Source: Paenibacillus sp. URB8-2 | GTDB taxonomy: Bacteria > Bacillota > Bacilli > Paenibacillales > Paenibacillaceae | Direction: 5' to 3' | DNA: 64,000 nt | Assembly (NCBI RefSeq): GCF_013393385.1 | Contig: NZ_AP023239.1 | Coordinates: 5,394,001 to 5,458,000 of the forward strand | Part shown: positions 1-8,144 of the stretch, piece by piece | How the letters are laid out: each line of letters starts with the position of its first letter | Numbering within the stretch: position 1 is the stretch's first letter | Notes under the pieces: model-generated | Told to the model about the DNA's origin: nothing | The model's database searches: none | What the model saw: only the letters and a program-made list of their open reading frames with translations | Position numbers and translations under genes: made by a program

Positions 1-283
1 GGGCCGGATCGAAACCGTATTTTGCCGCCGCCTCATCCAGAAAGGCTTTCACCTCATGTGTACGAGCGATCAGATCGGCTTCGTCGAATACCCCTTCCGA
101 CAAGCGCCGGAAGAAACGGGGCATCCCGTTCTCCAGCACATTGCCGCGTATTCCGAGCAGGGAAGAGCCCGGTGAGAGCATTTCGGCGAGCGGCAGCAGA
201 TCATGCTCGTTGCCGCCCGTCCCGTGAAACAGTACCAGCGTCGGCTTGTTCGGGTCGGAACCTTGCCGGAAAATATGAATCAT
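1..283 (-). CDS. Carboxylesterase/phospholipase-like alpha/beta hydrolase, MhqD-like (partial)
   Basis: The window edge cuts off the 3' part of this gene; 94 N-terminal residues are visible. They begin MIHIFRQGSD and contain LVLFHGTGGNEHDL, the oxyanion-hole HGxGG region of small dienelactone-hydrolase-type esterases; the catalytic GxSxG Ser lies beyond the edge. The ATG overlaps the TGA of the upstream dioxygenase as ATGA, so the two are translationally coupled. In Bacillus subtilis the MhqD and MhqO/MhqE proteins are controlled together by MhqR, and the same partners occur here. The role is inferred to be hydrolysis of ester or ring-cleavage products during quinone or electrophile detoxification. 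Confidence 0.75.
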   Translation of the reverse strand, partial: MIHIFRQGSDPNKPTLVLFHGTGGNEHDLLPLAEMLSPGSSLLGIRGNVLENGMPRFFRRLSEGVFDEADLIARTHEVKAFLDEAAAKYGFDPA

Positions 284-1230
284 TTCGTCTTCACCTCAAT
301 TTCCCGTACTTGAAATGGAGCCAGATTGCTCTCAATCTCCGCCCGGTGCGGCTCATACCATGCCGGGAGCATCAGCTTTTCGCCCAGGTGATCCTGATCT
401 TCATCGTTCGCAAAGCCTGGAGGATCAGTTGCAATCTCGAACAGGATGCCGCCCTCTTCACGGAAGTAGATGGCGTTGAAGTAATTCCGGTCCTGCACCG
501 GAGTCACATGAAAGCCCCGGCTCTGTACGAATTCTCTCCACTCCAGCTGCTCCGCATCGTCCTTGGCGCGCCATGCGATATGATGCACCGTACCGCTTCC
601 CCCCGCGCCAAAAGGCAGCGGGTCGGTCTTGATATCGATAATGTTGCCGTACGGTCCCTCCGCTCTGAAGCGCACATAACCGTCTCCCTCGGCTACTCTT
701 TCAAAGCCGAGCGTATGGACCAGCGTATCTTCCGTGCTCGCCGGATTTATGCTGTACAGCACTGCTCCGCCAAATCCCTTAATGGCATGCTCTACCGGAA
801 TTCCGCCGAACGACCAAGCACTTAAAGGCCCTTCTTCCCGCTCAACCAGTTCGACCCGCAGGCCGTCATAATCAGCCAGGGAAAGATAGGTCTCCCCGAT
901 GCGATGAACGGTGGTATAGGAGATGCCGTAGGTGTTCAGCCGTTCTTCCCAGAATCCAAGCGAACCGGCAGGCACTGCATAGGTCGTCACGCCGACCATG
1001 CCGCTGCCGATTCTACCTTTCCGCCCTATAGGCGAAGGAAAGAACGTGATGATCGTGCCCGGTGTGCCGCTTTCATTGCCAAAGTACAGGTGATAGACCT
1101 CCGGCGCGTCGAAATTGACTGTTTTTTTCACAAGCCGCAAACCAAGAATGCCTGCATAAAAGTCCGCGTTCCGCTGAGCGTCCTGAACGAACGCTGTAAT
1201 ATGGTGAATACCTGCAGTTTGAAGTGTCAT
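280..1230 (-). CDS. Ring-cleaving dioxygenase, glyoxalase/VOC superfamily (MhqO-like)
   Basis: A 316-residue cytosolic two-domain VOC protein. The N-terminal domain starts TAGIHHITAFVQDAQ and the second repeat contains GTVHHIAWRAKDD, each with a metal-ligand His, and a Glu ligand lies near ILFEIATDPPGF. The family opens catechol or hydroquinone rings with Fe(II). ATG 1230 was chosen over the upstream in-frame ATG 1239 because GAGGAG sits about 10 nt before 1230 and is almost fused to 1239. It lies between a DoxX gene and an esterase on one strand and overlaps the esterase start. The three match the B. subtilis MhqR regulon (mhqNOP, mhqED), so a role in quinone detoxification is inferred. Confidence 0.85.
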   Translation of the reverse strand: MTLQTAGIHHITAFVQDAQRNADFYAGILGLRLVKKTVNFDAPEVYHLYFGNESGTPGTIITFFPSPIGRKGRIGSGMVGVTTYAVPAGSLGFWEERLNTYGISYTTVHRIGETYLSLADYDGLRVELVEREEGPLSAWSFGGIPVEHAIKGFGGAVLYSINPASTEDTLVHTLGFERVAEGDGYVRFRAEGPYGNIIDIKTDPLPFGAGGSGTVHHIAWRAKDDAEQLEWREFVQSRGFHVTPVQDRNYFNAIYFREEGGILFEIATDPPGFANDEDQDHLGEKLMLPAWYEPHRAEIESNLAPFQVREIEVKTK

Positions 1231-1276
1231 AATAATCATTCTCCTCTCGGTATTAGAAATTAGAAGGTCAATCGGA

Positions 1277-1672
1277 TTAGAACAACAGATGATCCAGTGA
1301 AATGGAGCCTGGTCCCGCCAGCGCGACACCCGCCGCCACAACAAGCAACGTCAATGGATATTCATAACCGTTTGCAGTTGCCCAGAAACCATTGGACAAA
1401 TGTACCTTCATCGCTCCGGCCATGGCCAATATCAGCATCACGGCCCCAACCGGTGTGAACAGCCCTGCCGCGAATAACAATCCGCCTCCAAGCTCAAGAA
1501 TTCCAGCCAGCACCGCCATTGCCACACCCGGCTTAATGCCTACCGACTCCATCCAGCCGCCTGTTCCCTTCGGGCCGTAGCCCCCGAACCATCCGAACAG
1601 CTTCTGCGCTCCATGACCGATAAAAGCAACACCGATAAACAAACGAATCAACAACAATCCTACACTAATCAT
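1277..1672 (-). CDS. DoxX family membrane protein (MhqP-like)
   Basis: A 131-residue integral membrane protein with about four hydrophobic segments. The start LLIRLFIGVAFIGHGAQKLF and the later GGYGPKGTGGWMESVG are typical of the DoxX family. GGAGAGG lies about 7 nt before the ATG. It is the first gene of a three-gene operon with the dioxygenase (46-bp gap) and the esterase. DoxX proteins are linked to thiol/oxidant and quinone metabolism, but the biochemical activity is not established. A palindromic operator lies just upstream, within the gap to the MarR gene. Confidence 0.85.
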   Translation of the reverse strand: MISVGLLLIRLFIGVAFIGHGAQKLFGWFGGYGPKGTGGWMESVGIKPGVAMAVLAGILELGGGLLFAAGLFTPVGAVMLILAMAGAMKVHLSNGFWATANGYEYPLTLLVVAAGVALAGPGSISLDHLLF

Positions 1673-1703
1673 TTTTAAACCTCTCCATTCTCTTGTGTTT
1701 AAT

Positions 1704-1721
1704 AATCTTTACTTTAAGATT
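1704..1721. promoter_or_regulatory. MhqR-like operator, operon copy
   Basis: AATCTTTACTTTAAGATT has AATCTT and AAGATT arms around a 6-bp centre, just upstream of the DoxX-dioxygenase-esterase operon. It shares the core ATCTTTAnnTTAAGAT with the site upstream of the MarR gene (2275-2292). This is the ATCT-n-AGAT layout known for MhqR operators. Confidence 0.7.
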
Positions 1722-1756
1722 TTAGGCAAAAAATTGCGGGCCTCCCGGCAATCATG

Positions 1757-2233
1757 CTAGGAACCGGCCCCTTTTCCCAGCAGCTTCAACCATTCGGTCG
1801 CCTGCTCCTTCTCCTCCGTGTTCAGTCCGCCCATCATCCCGTGAAGCATCGATACATGCTTCGGAAAAATTTCGTCGAACAGCTTCCGGCCCTCTTCGGT
1901 AATCTCCGCGTACGTCACGCGGCGGTCCTCGCTGCAGGGAACGCGCTTCAGCAGCCCCTTCTTCTCCAGCTTGTCGATGTTATAGGTGATGCTTCCGCTC
2001 GTGACCAGAATCTTCTCTCCGATCTGCTGCAGCGGAATGCGGGTTCTGTGATAGAGCACCTCAAGCACCATAAACTCGGCGGAGGACAGCCCGTAGGTCT
2101 TCATATCCTTGACCGCCCGGTCCATCAGACTCCGGTAAGCTTTGGACAGGACGACGAACAGCTTCAGCGACGCCGCTTCATCCCTACCGCATACATCTCC
2201 GGCTACGATCAGTTCCTCTTTCGGTCCGCTCAT
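1757..2233 (-). CDS. mhqR: MarR-family repressor, MhqR-like
   Basis: A 158-residue winged-helix regulator. Segments SLKLFVVLSKAYRSLMDRA, PLQQIGEKILVTSGSITYNI and DKLEKKGLLKRVPCSEDRR (wing) match MhqR/YkvE of Bacillus closely. Three in-frame ATGs stand close together (2248, 2239, 2233); 2233 is preferred because GGAGGTG lies 6-8 nt upstream of it. The protein probably represses itself and the adjacent DoxX-dioxygenase-esterase operon, since matching palindromes precede both transcription units. The inducer is inferred to be quinones or similar electrophiles. The symbol rests on remembered family similarity and gene context. Confidence 0.8.
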   Translation of the reverse strand: MSGPKEELIVAGDVCGRDEAASLKLFVVLSKAYRSLMDRAVKDMKTYGLSSAEFMVLEVLYHRTRIPLQQIGEKILVTSGSITYNIDKLEKKGLLKRVPCSEDRRVTYAEITEEGRKLFDEIFPKHVSMLHGMMGGLNTEEKEQATEWLKLLGKGAGS

Positions 2234-2259
2234 TTCCATCACCTCCATCTTAGTTGACG

Positions 2260-2292
2260 TATCTTTAAGTTGATTATCTTTAAGTTAAGATA
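2260..2292. promoter_or_regulatory. MhqR-like operator, autoregulatory copy
   Basis: TATCTTTAAGTTAAGATA at 2275-2292 is a near-perfect palindrome with TATCTT/AAGATA arms. An additional direct copy of TATCTTTAAGTT begins at 2260, 15 bp earlier. The element sits directly upstream of the MarR gene start. Confidence 0.7.
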
Positions 2293-2522
2293 AATATACA
2301 TCTTTAATTTTAGTTTGTCAACACTTCTGCAAAAATAAACCTGCGGCATTTTATCCGCTCGCCCTGTGGAAATTGACCTGATCTGCAAAAGGGCGTATCC
2401 TGTTCTTTGCAATATAAGATTGTATACGCCGCAGGACAGGCCCATTAAGCAAGGCATAGCCATTTCTTCTTGCTGAAAAAATCTTTCTAAAAAAAATCTT
2501 TCTATATAAGGAGGGCTGCGCT

Positions 2523-3230
2523 ATGACTTCCCGCTTGAACCCCGGCCATGCCGAAGATCAAGTTCATAAGGAGCAGGAACAGGCATCCCTCGGCGTCCTG
2601 ATCGTCACGGCCGTGGACGCCGAGGCGGAAGCCGTCCGGCGCGGCCTCGGCGGCGCGGCCGGCTTCACCGTCATTGCCGCGGGCGCGGGCCCCGCCGCAA
2701 GCGCGGCCGGGACCGCCGCGGCCCTTGCGGCCGGCTCCTACGGCTGCGTCGTCAGCGCCGGGATCGGCGGCGGCTTCCCCGGCAGGGCGGCGCTCGGCTC
2801 GCTGGTCGTTGCCAGCGAGCTGATCTTCGCCGACCTCGGGGCCGAGACGCCGGAGGGCTTCCGCAGCGCAGCCGAGCTCGGCTTCGGCCGCGTCGGATAC
2901 CCGGCTGACTCAGGCCGGGTACAGCGGCTCGCCGCCGGGCTTGCGGCGGCGGGGCTTGCCGTGAGCACGGGACCGGTGCTCACAGTTTCGACGGCGACCG
3001 GTTCCGCGGAGACGGCCGCCGCTCTTGCGGCGCGCGTGCCCGGCGCGGCCGCCGAAGCCATGGAAGGCTGCGGGGTCGCCGCAGCCGCCCTGGCGCGGAA
3101 TCTCCCGGTGCTGGAGATTCGCGCGATCTCGAACCCGGTCGGTCCCCGCGACCGGGCGGCCTGGCGCATCGGCGAGGCGCTGGAAGCGCTCGCCGCCGCC
3201 GGGCCCATACTATCGGAGGTGCTGAAATGA
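2523..3230 (+). CDS. mqnB: Futalosine hydrolase
   Basis: A 235-residue nucleosidase of the MTA/SAH phosphorylase fold. Signatures are VLIVTAVDAEAEAV near the N terminus, the glycine-rich VVSAGIGGGFPG and the acidic EAMEGCGVAAAAL segment where the purine/ribose Glu lies. It cleaves futalosine (or aminodeoxyfutalosine) to release hypoxanthine (adenine) and dehypoxanthine futalosine in the alternative menaquinone pathway. GGAGGG precedes the ATG by 7 nt. It overlaps mqnD by 4 bp (ATGA). The gene is strikingly GC-rich compared with its neighbours. Other pathway genes (mqnA, mqnC, mqnE) are not in the window. Confidence 0.88.
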   Translation: MTSRLNPGHAEDQVHKEQEQASLGVLIVTAVDAEAEAVRRGLGGAAGFTVIAAGAGPAASAAGTAAALAAGSYGCVVSAGIGGGFPGRAALGSLVVASELIFADLGAETPEGFRSAAELGFGRVGYPADSGRVQRLAAGLAAAGLAVSTGPVLTVSTATGSAETAAALAARVPGAAAEAMEGCGVAAAALARNLPVLEIRAISNPVGPRDRAAWRIGEALEALAAAGPILSEVLK

Positions 3231-4081
3231 CCGCAGAACTGAACATTGCTTATTCGCCTTGCCCCAACGATACGTTTGTCTTTCATGCTTGGGCGCATGG
3301 CCTTATACCCGGCGCCCCGAAGCTCAATGTCACCTACGCCGACATTGACGTTACGAACGGTCTCGCCGCCGAAGGGACAGGCCCCGAAATCCTCAAAATC
3401 TCCTACGCCGCCCTGCCCTGGGTGCTGGACCGGTACGCGCTGCTGCCCTGCGGCGGCGCACTTGGCCGCGGCTGTGGGACCGCTCCTGCTGACCAAGGGG
3501 GCCCGCAGGATGCGAAGAGCCCGGCTGCGCTGTCTGGCCGCCGGGTCGCTGTGCCGAGCGAGCGTTCCACCGCCTATCTGCTGTTCCGGTTGTGGGCGGC
3601 GAACCATGTCCCCGGAGGCGTCGGCGAAATCGTCGTCATGCCTTTCAACGAAATTATGCCCGCTGTGCAGGCCGGGAAGATTGACGCCGGACTCGTCATC
3701 CACGAGGCCCGGTTCACCTATACTTCATATGGGCTGCATATGCTGGTCGACCTCGGGAACTGGTGGGAGAGCGACACGGGACTTCCTATTCCGCTCGGGG
3801 CGATTGTCGCCCGCCGTGATCTGCTGGACAAGGACACCATCAGCGGGTGGATTCGCGGCTCGCTCCGGCACGCCTGGGACAACCCTGCGGCTTCGCGGAA
3901 ATATGTTCTGGGGCACGCCCAAGAGCTGTCGCCGCAGGTGGCCAAATCGCACATCGATCTCTACGTGAACGACTTTACTATGGATCTGGGCGACAGCGGC
4001 TATGCCGCCATTTCATCCCTGCTGGGCAGGGCGGCGGCCGAAGGCCTCGTTCCCCCGATAGATCCCGCGCTGCTGCGTTAA
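3227..4081 (+). CDS. mqnD: 1,4-dihydroxy-6-naphthoate synthase
   Basis: A 284-residue periplasmic-binding-protein-fold enzyme that makes 1,4-dihydroxy-6-naphthoate from cyclic dehypoxanthine futalosine. NIAYSPCPNDTFVFHAWAHG, GGALGRGCG, RVAVPSERSTAYLLFRLW and DAGLVIHEARFTY (catalytic His region) are diagnostic. After GGALGRGCG the frame reads TAPADQGGPQ, whereas the +1 frame reads PLLLTKGAR, the sequence expected for the family. Two compensating indels at about 3479 and 3505-3512 are therefore likely. The start overlaps the mqnB stop, so the two genes are translationally coupled, and a strong terminator follows. Confidence 0.88.
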   Translation: MTAELNIAYSPCPNDTFVFHAWAHGLIPGAPKLNVTYADIDVTNGLAAEGTGPEILKISYAALPWVLDRYALLPCGGALGRGCGTAPADQGGPQDAKSPAALSGRRVAVPSERSTAYLLFRLWAANHVPGGVGEIVVMPFNEIMPAVQAGKIDAGLVIHEARFTYTSYGLHMLVDLGNWWESDTGLPIPLGAIVARRDLLDKDTISGWIRGSLRHAWDNPAASRKYVLGHAQELSPQVAKSHIDLYVNDFTMDLGDSGYAAISSLLGRAAAEGLVPPIDPALLR

Positions 4082-4108
4082 TTGTTGCTGCAGCCCCAAA
4101 CCTAAGTT

Positions 4109-4155
4109 AATCCCCGGGAATGCTTCCTGTCTGAAGCGCTCCCGGGGATTTTTTG
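4109..4155 (+). terminator. Intrinsic terminator after mqnBD
   Basis: AATCCCCGGGA (4109-4119) pairs with TCCCGGGGATT (4140-4150), followed by TTTT. Confidence 0.85.
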
Positions 4156-4355
4156 CACAAAATTCTGTAAGCTCTTTCTTTTAAAATTGGTTCCTCCGTT
4201 CTTGAATGCAGAGCAAATTGGTGTCTTCAAGCAAATGGCTTGGAAAGTTCATCGACTATTTTTCAGCCGTCAAAAACACCGCGTCACTTACTGCGGTTTC
4301 CGTCATAAACTGGTATAATATCCATCAAAATACTTGGTAAACGGAGAGTGAACCC

Positions 4356-5177
4356 ATGATTCCCGAAGGAAACCGCCTATCCAATATTGTACGCTTTACG
4401 GGCTTTCAGAACGAGTACGACCGTTACCGTCCCGAAGCGCCCAAGCTCGTGACCGAACTGCTTACGGGCTATTTAAAGCGCAGGCCCTCCCTAGTGGTGG
4501 ATCTCGGCTGCGGCACCGGACTGTCTACCTTTTTATGGCGGACGGCCGCCGATGCCGTCATCGGTATTGAGCCGGGCGATGATATGCGCGGGAAGGCGCT
4601 GGAGAAGTGGGAAGCTCTCGGCAGTCCGGACAGCATTTCGTTCATCCCGGGATATTCCAATGCGCTTGGCCTGCCGCCCGGGAGCGCCGAAATCGTGACC
4701 TGCTCCCAGTCGTTCCACTGGATGGAGCCTTCAAGCACACTGAAGGAAGCTGCGCGGGTGCTGAGACCGGGCGGGATCTTCGCCGCCTACGACTGCGACT
4801 GGCCACCAGTGCTCGAACCGTCGATTGAAACCCTCTACCACGAACTGATCGAACAGTCCGAAGCGATTATCGAGCACCGGATACCGGACGGGGAGCGGGC
4901 TGTCAAATGGAACAAGGATGAGCATCTTCGCCGAATTAAGGAAAGCGGGGAGTTTACCTTCGCCCGCGAAATTGTCTTCCATAACATCGAGCGCTGCGAC
5001 GCAGAGCGGTATGTTGGCCTTACGCTCAGCCAAGGCGGCGTCCAGACCGTGCTCAGGCTCGGCGGAGGCGAGCTCGATGAGAGAATTGCCGTCTACCGGG
5101 AAGAGGTAGAGCGTTATTTTAACGGCCGCACATTGGAGACGCTGTTCGGCTACCGCATGAAACTCGGGATCAAGTAA
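4356..5177 (+). CDS. Class I SAM-dependent methyltransferase
   Basis: A 273-residue cytosolic methyltransferase. The SAM-binding motif I is VVDLGCGTGLSTF (about residues 48-60). It is followed by IGIEPGDDM (motif II acidic residue) and the post-motif SFHWMEPSSTLKEAARVLRP, typical of the Methyltransf_11 (UbiE-like) fold. The substrate cannot be told. It is a single-gene unit: a TATAAT hexamer lies at 4314-4319, CGGAGAG precedes the ATG, and a hairpin follows the stop. The start is supported by the N-terminal FTGFQNEYDRYRP, conserved in related methyltransferases. Confidence 0.8.
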   Translation: MIPEGNRLSNIVRFTGFQNEYDRYRPEAPKLVTELLTGYLKRRPSLVVDLGCGTGLSTFLWRTAADAVIGIEPGDDMRGKALEKWEALGSPDSISFIPGYSNALGLPPGSAEIVTCSQSFHWMEPSSTLKEAARVLRPGGIFAAYDCDWPPVLEPSIETLYHELIEQSEAIIEHRIPDGERAVKWNKDEHLRRIKESGEFTFAREIVFHNIERCDAERYVGLTLSQGGVQTVLRLGGGELDERIAVYREEVERYFNGRTLETLFGYRMKLGIK

Positions 5178-5196
5178 GAACTTAGGCTGTAAACAT

Positions 5197-5236
5197 AAAG
5201 CCTCCAAAAACGCGACATCGTGTTCCGGAGGCTTTG
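5197..5236 (+). terminator. Hairpin after methyltransferase gene
   Basis: AAAGCCTCC (5197-5205) pairs with GGAGGCTTT (5227-5235). The trailing T-run is short (TTT), so termination may be weak. Confidence 0.5.
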
Positions 5237-5385
5237 CTGCGCACAGACGTCGTTATTTCCAGCTGCGTTCATGTTCGTAATGTTGTAAAAACTGCCTCGC
5301 TCCCCTCTGTCTCCAGGGTGTTATAATGAAAATATCTGAAAACCTTATATTTTTTCTAAAATTTTTCGAAAAGAGATGACAAAAC

Positions 5386-6483
5386 ATGAACGAGGGGCTG
5401 CAGGAGCGCCTTGAAAAATACGGTTTTTCGCTTTATATGATACGGGTTACGCTCGCAGCCTCGCTTTCCTGGATGGCTGTTCACGCCATGTACGGCAACG
5501 AGTTTTCGTATTTCGCGCCGCTGGCTGCCATTCTGATTACTCAGGGCAGTGTCAAGGCTTCGCTGGAGAAGGGGCTGTGCCGGCTGCTCGGCATTGTTCT
5601 CGGCGGATCGGTCAGTCTGATGATCGGCCACTTTTTCAATGTCGGCCCGCTGTCCATCCTGCTGATTCTGCTGATCGGCCTCGGCGTGGCGACCGCCTGC
5701 CGGATCAACTTTCAGGCCATTACACAGGTAGGCGTCACTTCGGTACTGGCGCTGACCTTTATCCAGGATCATTATGTAATGTTTAGAGCCACCGAGACGC
5801 TGATTGGCGTGGCCTTCGCTCTGCTCTTCAATATGATTATTGTGCCGCCCAAGGGCTTCGTCAACGTTAAGGGTACAGCCTTCGCCGGCACCCTGCTGCT
5901 TGCCGACGGACTGAGCGGGCTCGCGCCGGGACGGGATGAGAAAGGCCAGGCTGAAGCTTTGAAGCGGGCCGGACAGCTGCTTAAGGAGAGCTCGCAGAAG
6001 CAAAGCGAGCTGCTCTATACTCTGTCCCATGTTCCCTGCCGGAATGATTTGTCCGTAATGAAGCAGTCGATCGCCCATTTACAAACCATGCATGACTATG
6101 TGAAAGAAATTGCAACCGAGCTGCGGCTTCTGCCGCCGCATTACGCCTCCGCCGATTGGATGAAGCAGACGCTGACCGCCACGTCCGACTGCATCGCCAT
6201 CTTCGGGGCCAAGGCTTTGTCGGATACGGAATGCCACAGCTCGCTTCCTGAAACCCTGCGCCGCGCTCGTGAGCTTCAGCTCGCCAGCTTCGCCGAACTT
6301 CAGGGGAGCTGCCCATTGACCGCCATCCGCGATCTCGGCGCCGTCTTCTCGCACCTGAACCGGCTGCTGGATGAAGTGGAGCGAGCCGACCACGCCGTCT
6401 GCTCCGCCGCTCCGCAGCGTGCACGGGCTCATGCAAGCCGCGCCGTGCGCTTAGTGAAAAAGGGACTCTCCCACAAGCTTTAA
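5386..6483 (+). CDS. FUSC / aromatic acid exporter-family membrane protein
   Basis: A 365-residue protein with an N-terminal membrane domain of about four to six helices (residues 15-160). Landmarks are FAPLAAILITQGSVKASLEKG and FNMIIVPPKGF. A soluble helical C-terminal half follows. This is the architecture of Bacillus YqjA-type ArAE_1/DUF939 proteins, which are related to aromatic acid efflux proteins. The exported substrate is unknown. A TATAAT hexamer stands at 5322-5327. The gene is monocistronic; its stop codon lies inside the loop of the terminator that follows. Confidence 0.75.
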   Translation: MNEGLQERLEKYGFSLYMIRVTLAASLSWMAVHAMYGNEFSYFAPLAAILITQGSVKASLEKGLCRLLGIVLGGSVSLMIGHFFNVGPLSILLILLIGLGVATACRINFQAITQVGVTSVLALTFIQDHYVMFRATETLIGVAFALLFNMIIVPPKGFVNVKGTAFAGTLLLADGLSGLAPGRDEKGQAEALKRAGQLLKESSQKQSELLYTLSHVPCRNDLSVMKQSIAHLQTMHDYVKEIATELRLLPPHYASADWMKQTLTATSDCIAIFGAKALSDTECHSSLPETLRRARELQLASFAELQGSCPLTAIRDLGAVFSHLNRLLDEVERADHAVCSAAPQRARAHASRAVRLVKKGLSHKL

Positions 6484-6504
6484 GCTTGGGAGCGTCCCTT
6501 TTTC
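6457..6504 (+). terminator. Intrinsic terminator overlapping the end of the exporter gene
   Basis: AAAAAGGGACTCTCCCA, then AAGCTT, pairs with AAGCTTGGGAGCGTCCCTTT. The stem starts inside the coding sequence and places the TAA stop near the loop. A T-run follows on the + strand and A's precede it, so it could also stop leftward transcripts. Confidence 0.8.
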
Positions 6505-6528
6505 ACACCCTGTATACTTCGCCATTCA

Positions 6529-7131
6529 TTACCCCTCGTAAACCGGCCGCTCCAGATCGAAGATCCGTCCAACCGCGCTATACGACGATCCGGCCAGGCG
6601 GCTGACCGGCTTCAGCTTGCCGATGTCGATCCGGCCGTTATGAATAAGGTCGTCCCGCACATAGAAGCTCAGCACCTCGCCGATAATAACATCAAATTTC
6701 CCCAGCTCCACATACTGCGCAAGGCGGCATTCCATCGCAACCGGACTTTCCTGCACCCGCGGCACCGCCACCGTGCTGCCGGGAACGGCAGTCAGTCCCG
6801 CAAGCTCCAGCTCACTGATATGCGCAGGCGCACTGATGGACGTGTGATTGATCGCCTCAATGTTATCCTCGTCCGTGATATGGACGACAAACTCCTGATT
6901 CGCCAGAATATTGCGCGCCGTATCCTTCAGCGTGCCGTCCGCATGCCGTCCGCAGGAGAACATGAGCATCGGCGGATCATTGTTCACAATGTTGAAATAG
7001 CTGAATGGAGCCGCGTTGACGACCCCCTCCGCACCCACCGAGGTGACAAACGCAATGGGTCTCGGGACCACGCTGCCGATCAGCAGCTTGTAATTGTCAT
7101 GGGCCGTCTGTTCGTTCATTTTAAAAATCAT
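6529..7131 (-). CDS. Flavin reductase family (FMN-binding split-barrel) protein
   Basis: A 200-residue cytosolic protein. SVVPRPIAFVTSVGAEGVVNAAPFS (about residues 18-42), the FSCGRHADGTLKDTARNI segment and EFVVHITDE match flavoproteins of the flavin reductase/DIM6-NTAB family, which bind FMN and use NAD(P)H. GGAGGAGG lies a few nt before the ATG. The first 11 bases overlap the end of the EamA transporter gene, so the two are probably translationally coupled. Reduction of an exported or imported aromatic compound is a guess; the substrate is unknown. Confidence 0.8.
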   Translation of the reverse strand: MIFKMNEQTAHDNYKLLIGSVVPRPIAFVTSVGAEGVVNAAPFSYFNIVNNDPPMLMFSCGRHADGTLKDTARNILANQEFVVHITDEDNIEAINHTSISAPAHISELELAGLTAVPGSTVAVPRVQESPVAMECRLAQYVELGKFDVIIGEVLSFYVRDDLIHNGRIDIGKLKPVSRLAGSSYSAVGRIFDLERPVYEG

Positions 7132-8047
7132 AGTTCCCCTCCTCCAAGGCTCTGATTTCTGTCACTACAGACGCCGGGCTGCGCCGGAACCGGACATTGA
7201 CCAGCACGATGCTGATGACGACCAGAATCAGACCTATCACCAGATTAACCGTTATTTCCTCATTTAAAAAGAGGACGCTCGAACCGATGGAGACGAGCGG
7301 GATCAGAAAAGTATAGGAACCGACCTTCCCGGCCTCCCCCTCGTTGATCAGCTTAAAATAGACAAGCCAGCCCAGCGCGATTACAAAAACGGCAATGAAC
7401 AGGGTGGCAGCAATAAAAGCGGCGTTCCAGGTTATCGTCTCCCACGGTTCAGCAGCACAGCCGGCTGCAAGCAGAATGAAACCACCGATCGTAATCTGCA
7501 TGGCTGTCATCCACAGCGTATCGACCCGATCCGCATTCTTCTTGATGTATACCGTCCCCAGAGCCCAGCACAGCGCGCTGGCCAGCGCCAGAAGGATGCC
7601 CCGCACGGAAATGCTGCCCGTTAGCCCGCCGGCGCTTAGGCAAGCGACGCCCAGAAATCCGAGAGCGAGCCCCACTATTTTTTGCCCGTACATCTCTTCC
7701 CCAAGCCACATCCACGAAAAAACTCCTAGCAGCACCGGCTGAAGAAATACAATCGCCGAGAACAGCCCCGCCGGAACATACTGCAGGCCAATCGTCTGGG
7801 TGCCGTAATACAGCACGATACTTAATATGGCCGAACCCAGATAGACCGGCCACAGTGCTTTGAACCGCAGCTGCCGCACTTTGGGCAGCGCGATCAGAAT
7901 CAGCAGCACACCGCCGATTACGGTGCGGATACCGGAGAACAGCAGCGGCGGCGCGTAAGCTAGCGCGATTTTGGATAGAGGCCAGTTAATGCCCCAGACG
8001 AACACGAGAAAAGCTAATAATAGAACAGCAGATTTTTGCCGTGTCAT
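7121..8047 (-). CDS. EamA-family (DMT superfamily) transporter
   Basis: A 308-residue integral membrane protein with ten predicted helices in two EamA repeats. The first is VFVWGINWPLSKIALAYAPP and the second starts near GILLALASALCWALGTVYIKK. Such proteins export amino acids, drugs or metabolites; the substrate is unknown here. GGGGAG precedes the ATG. It is cotranscribed with the flavin reductase gene and lies divergent from a LysR gene 97 bp away, the usual arrangement of a LysR-controlled efflux cassette. Confidence 0.82.
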   Translation of the reverse strand: MTRQKSAVLLLAFLVFVWGINWPLSKIALAYAPPLLFSGIRTVIGGVLLILIALPKVRQLRFKALWPVYLGSAILSIVLYYGTQTIGLQYVPAGLFSAIVFLQPVLLGVFSWMWLGEEMYGQKIVGLALGFLGVACLSAGGLTGSISVRGILLALASALCWALGTVYIKKNADRVDTLWMTAMQITIGGFILLAAGCAAEPWETITWNAAFIAATLFIAVFVIALGWLVYFKLINEGEAGKVGSYTFLIPLVSIGSSVLFLNEEITVNLVIGLILVVISIVLVNVRFRRSPASVVTEIRALEEGNYDF

Positions 8048-8144
8048 ACGGTACTCCCCTTGTTTTTAATTCTTTCCTAATGATACAATACTTCCATGCA
8101 TAAATGAAATGAATTTTTCTTATAAGGAGCATACCATATTTGTT

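Noticed and set aside
22..825. Long + strand frame of 267 codons
   Set aside because: Antisense to the esterase and dioxygenase genes; composition has no family resemblance and no ribosome binding site.
2738..3703. Long minus-strand frame of 321 codons
   Set aside because: Lies opposite mqnB and mqnD; arises from the very high GC of the real genes.
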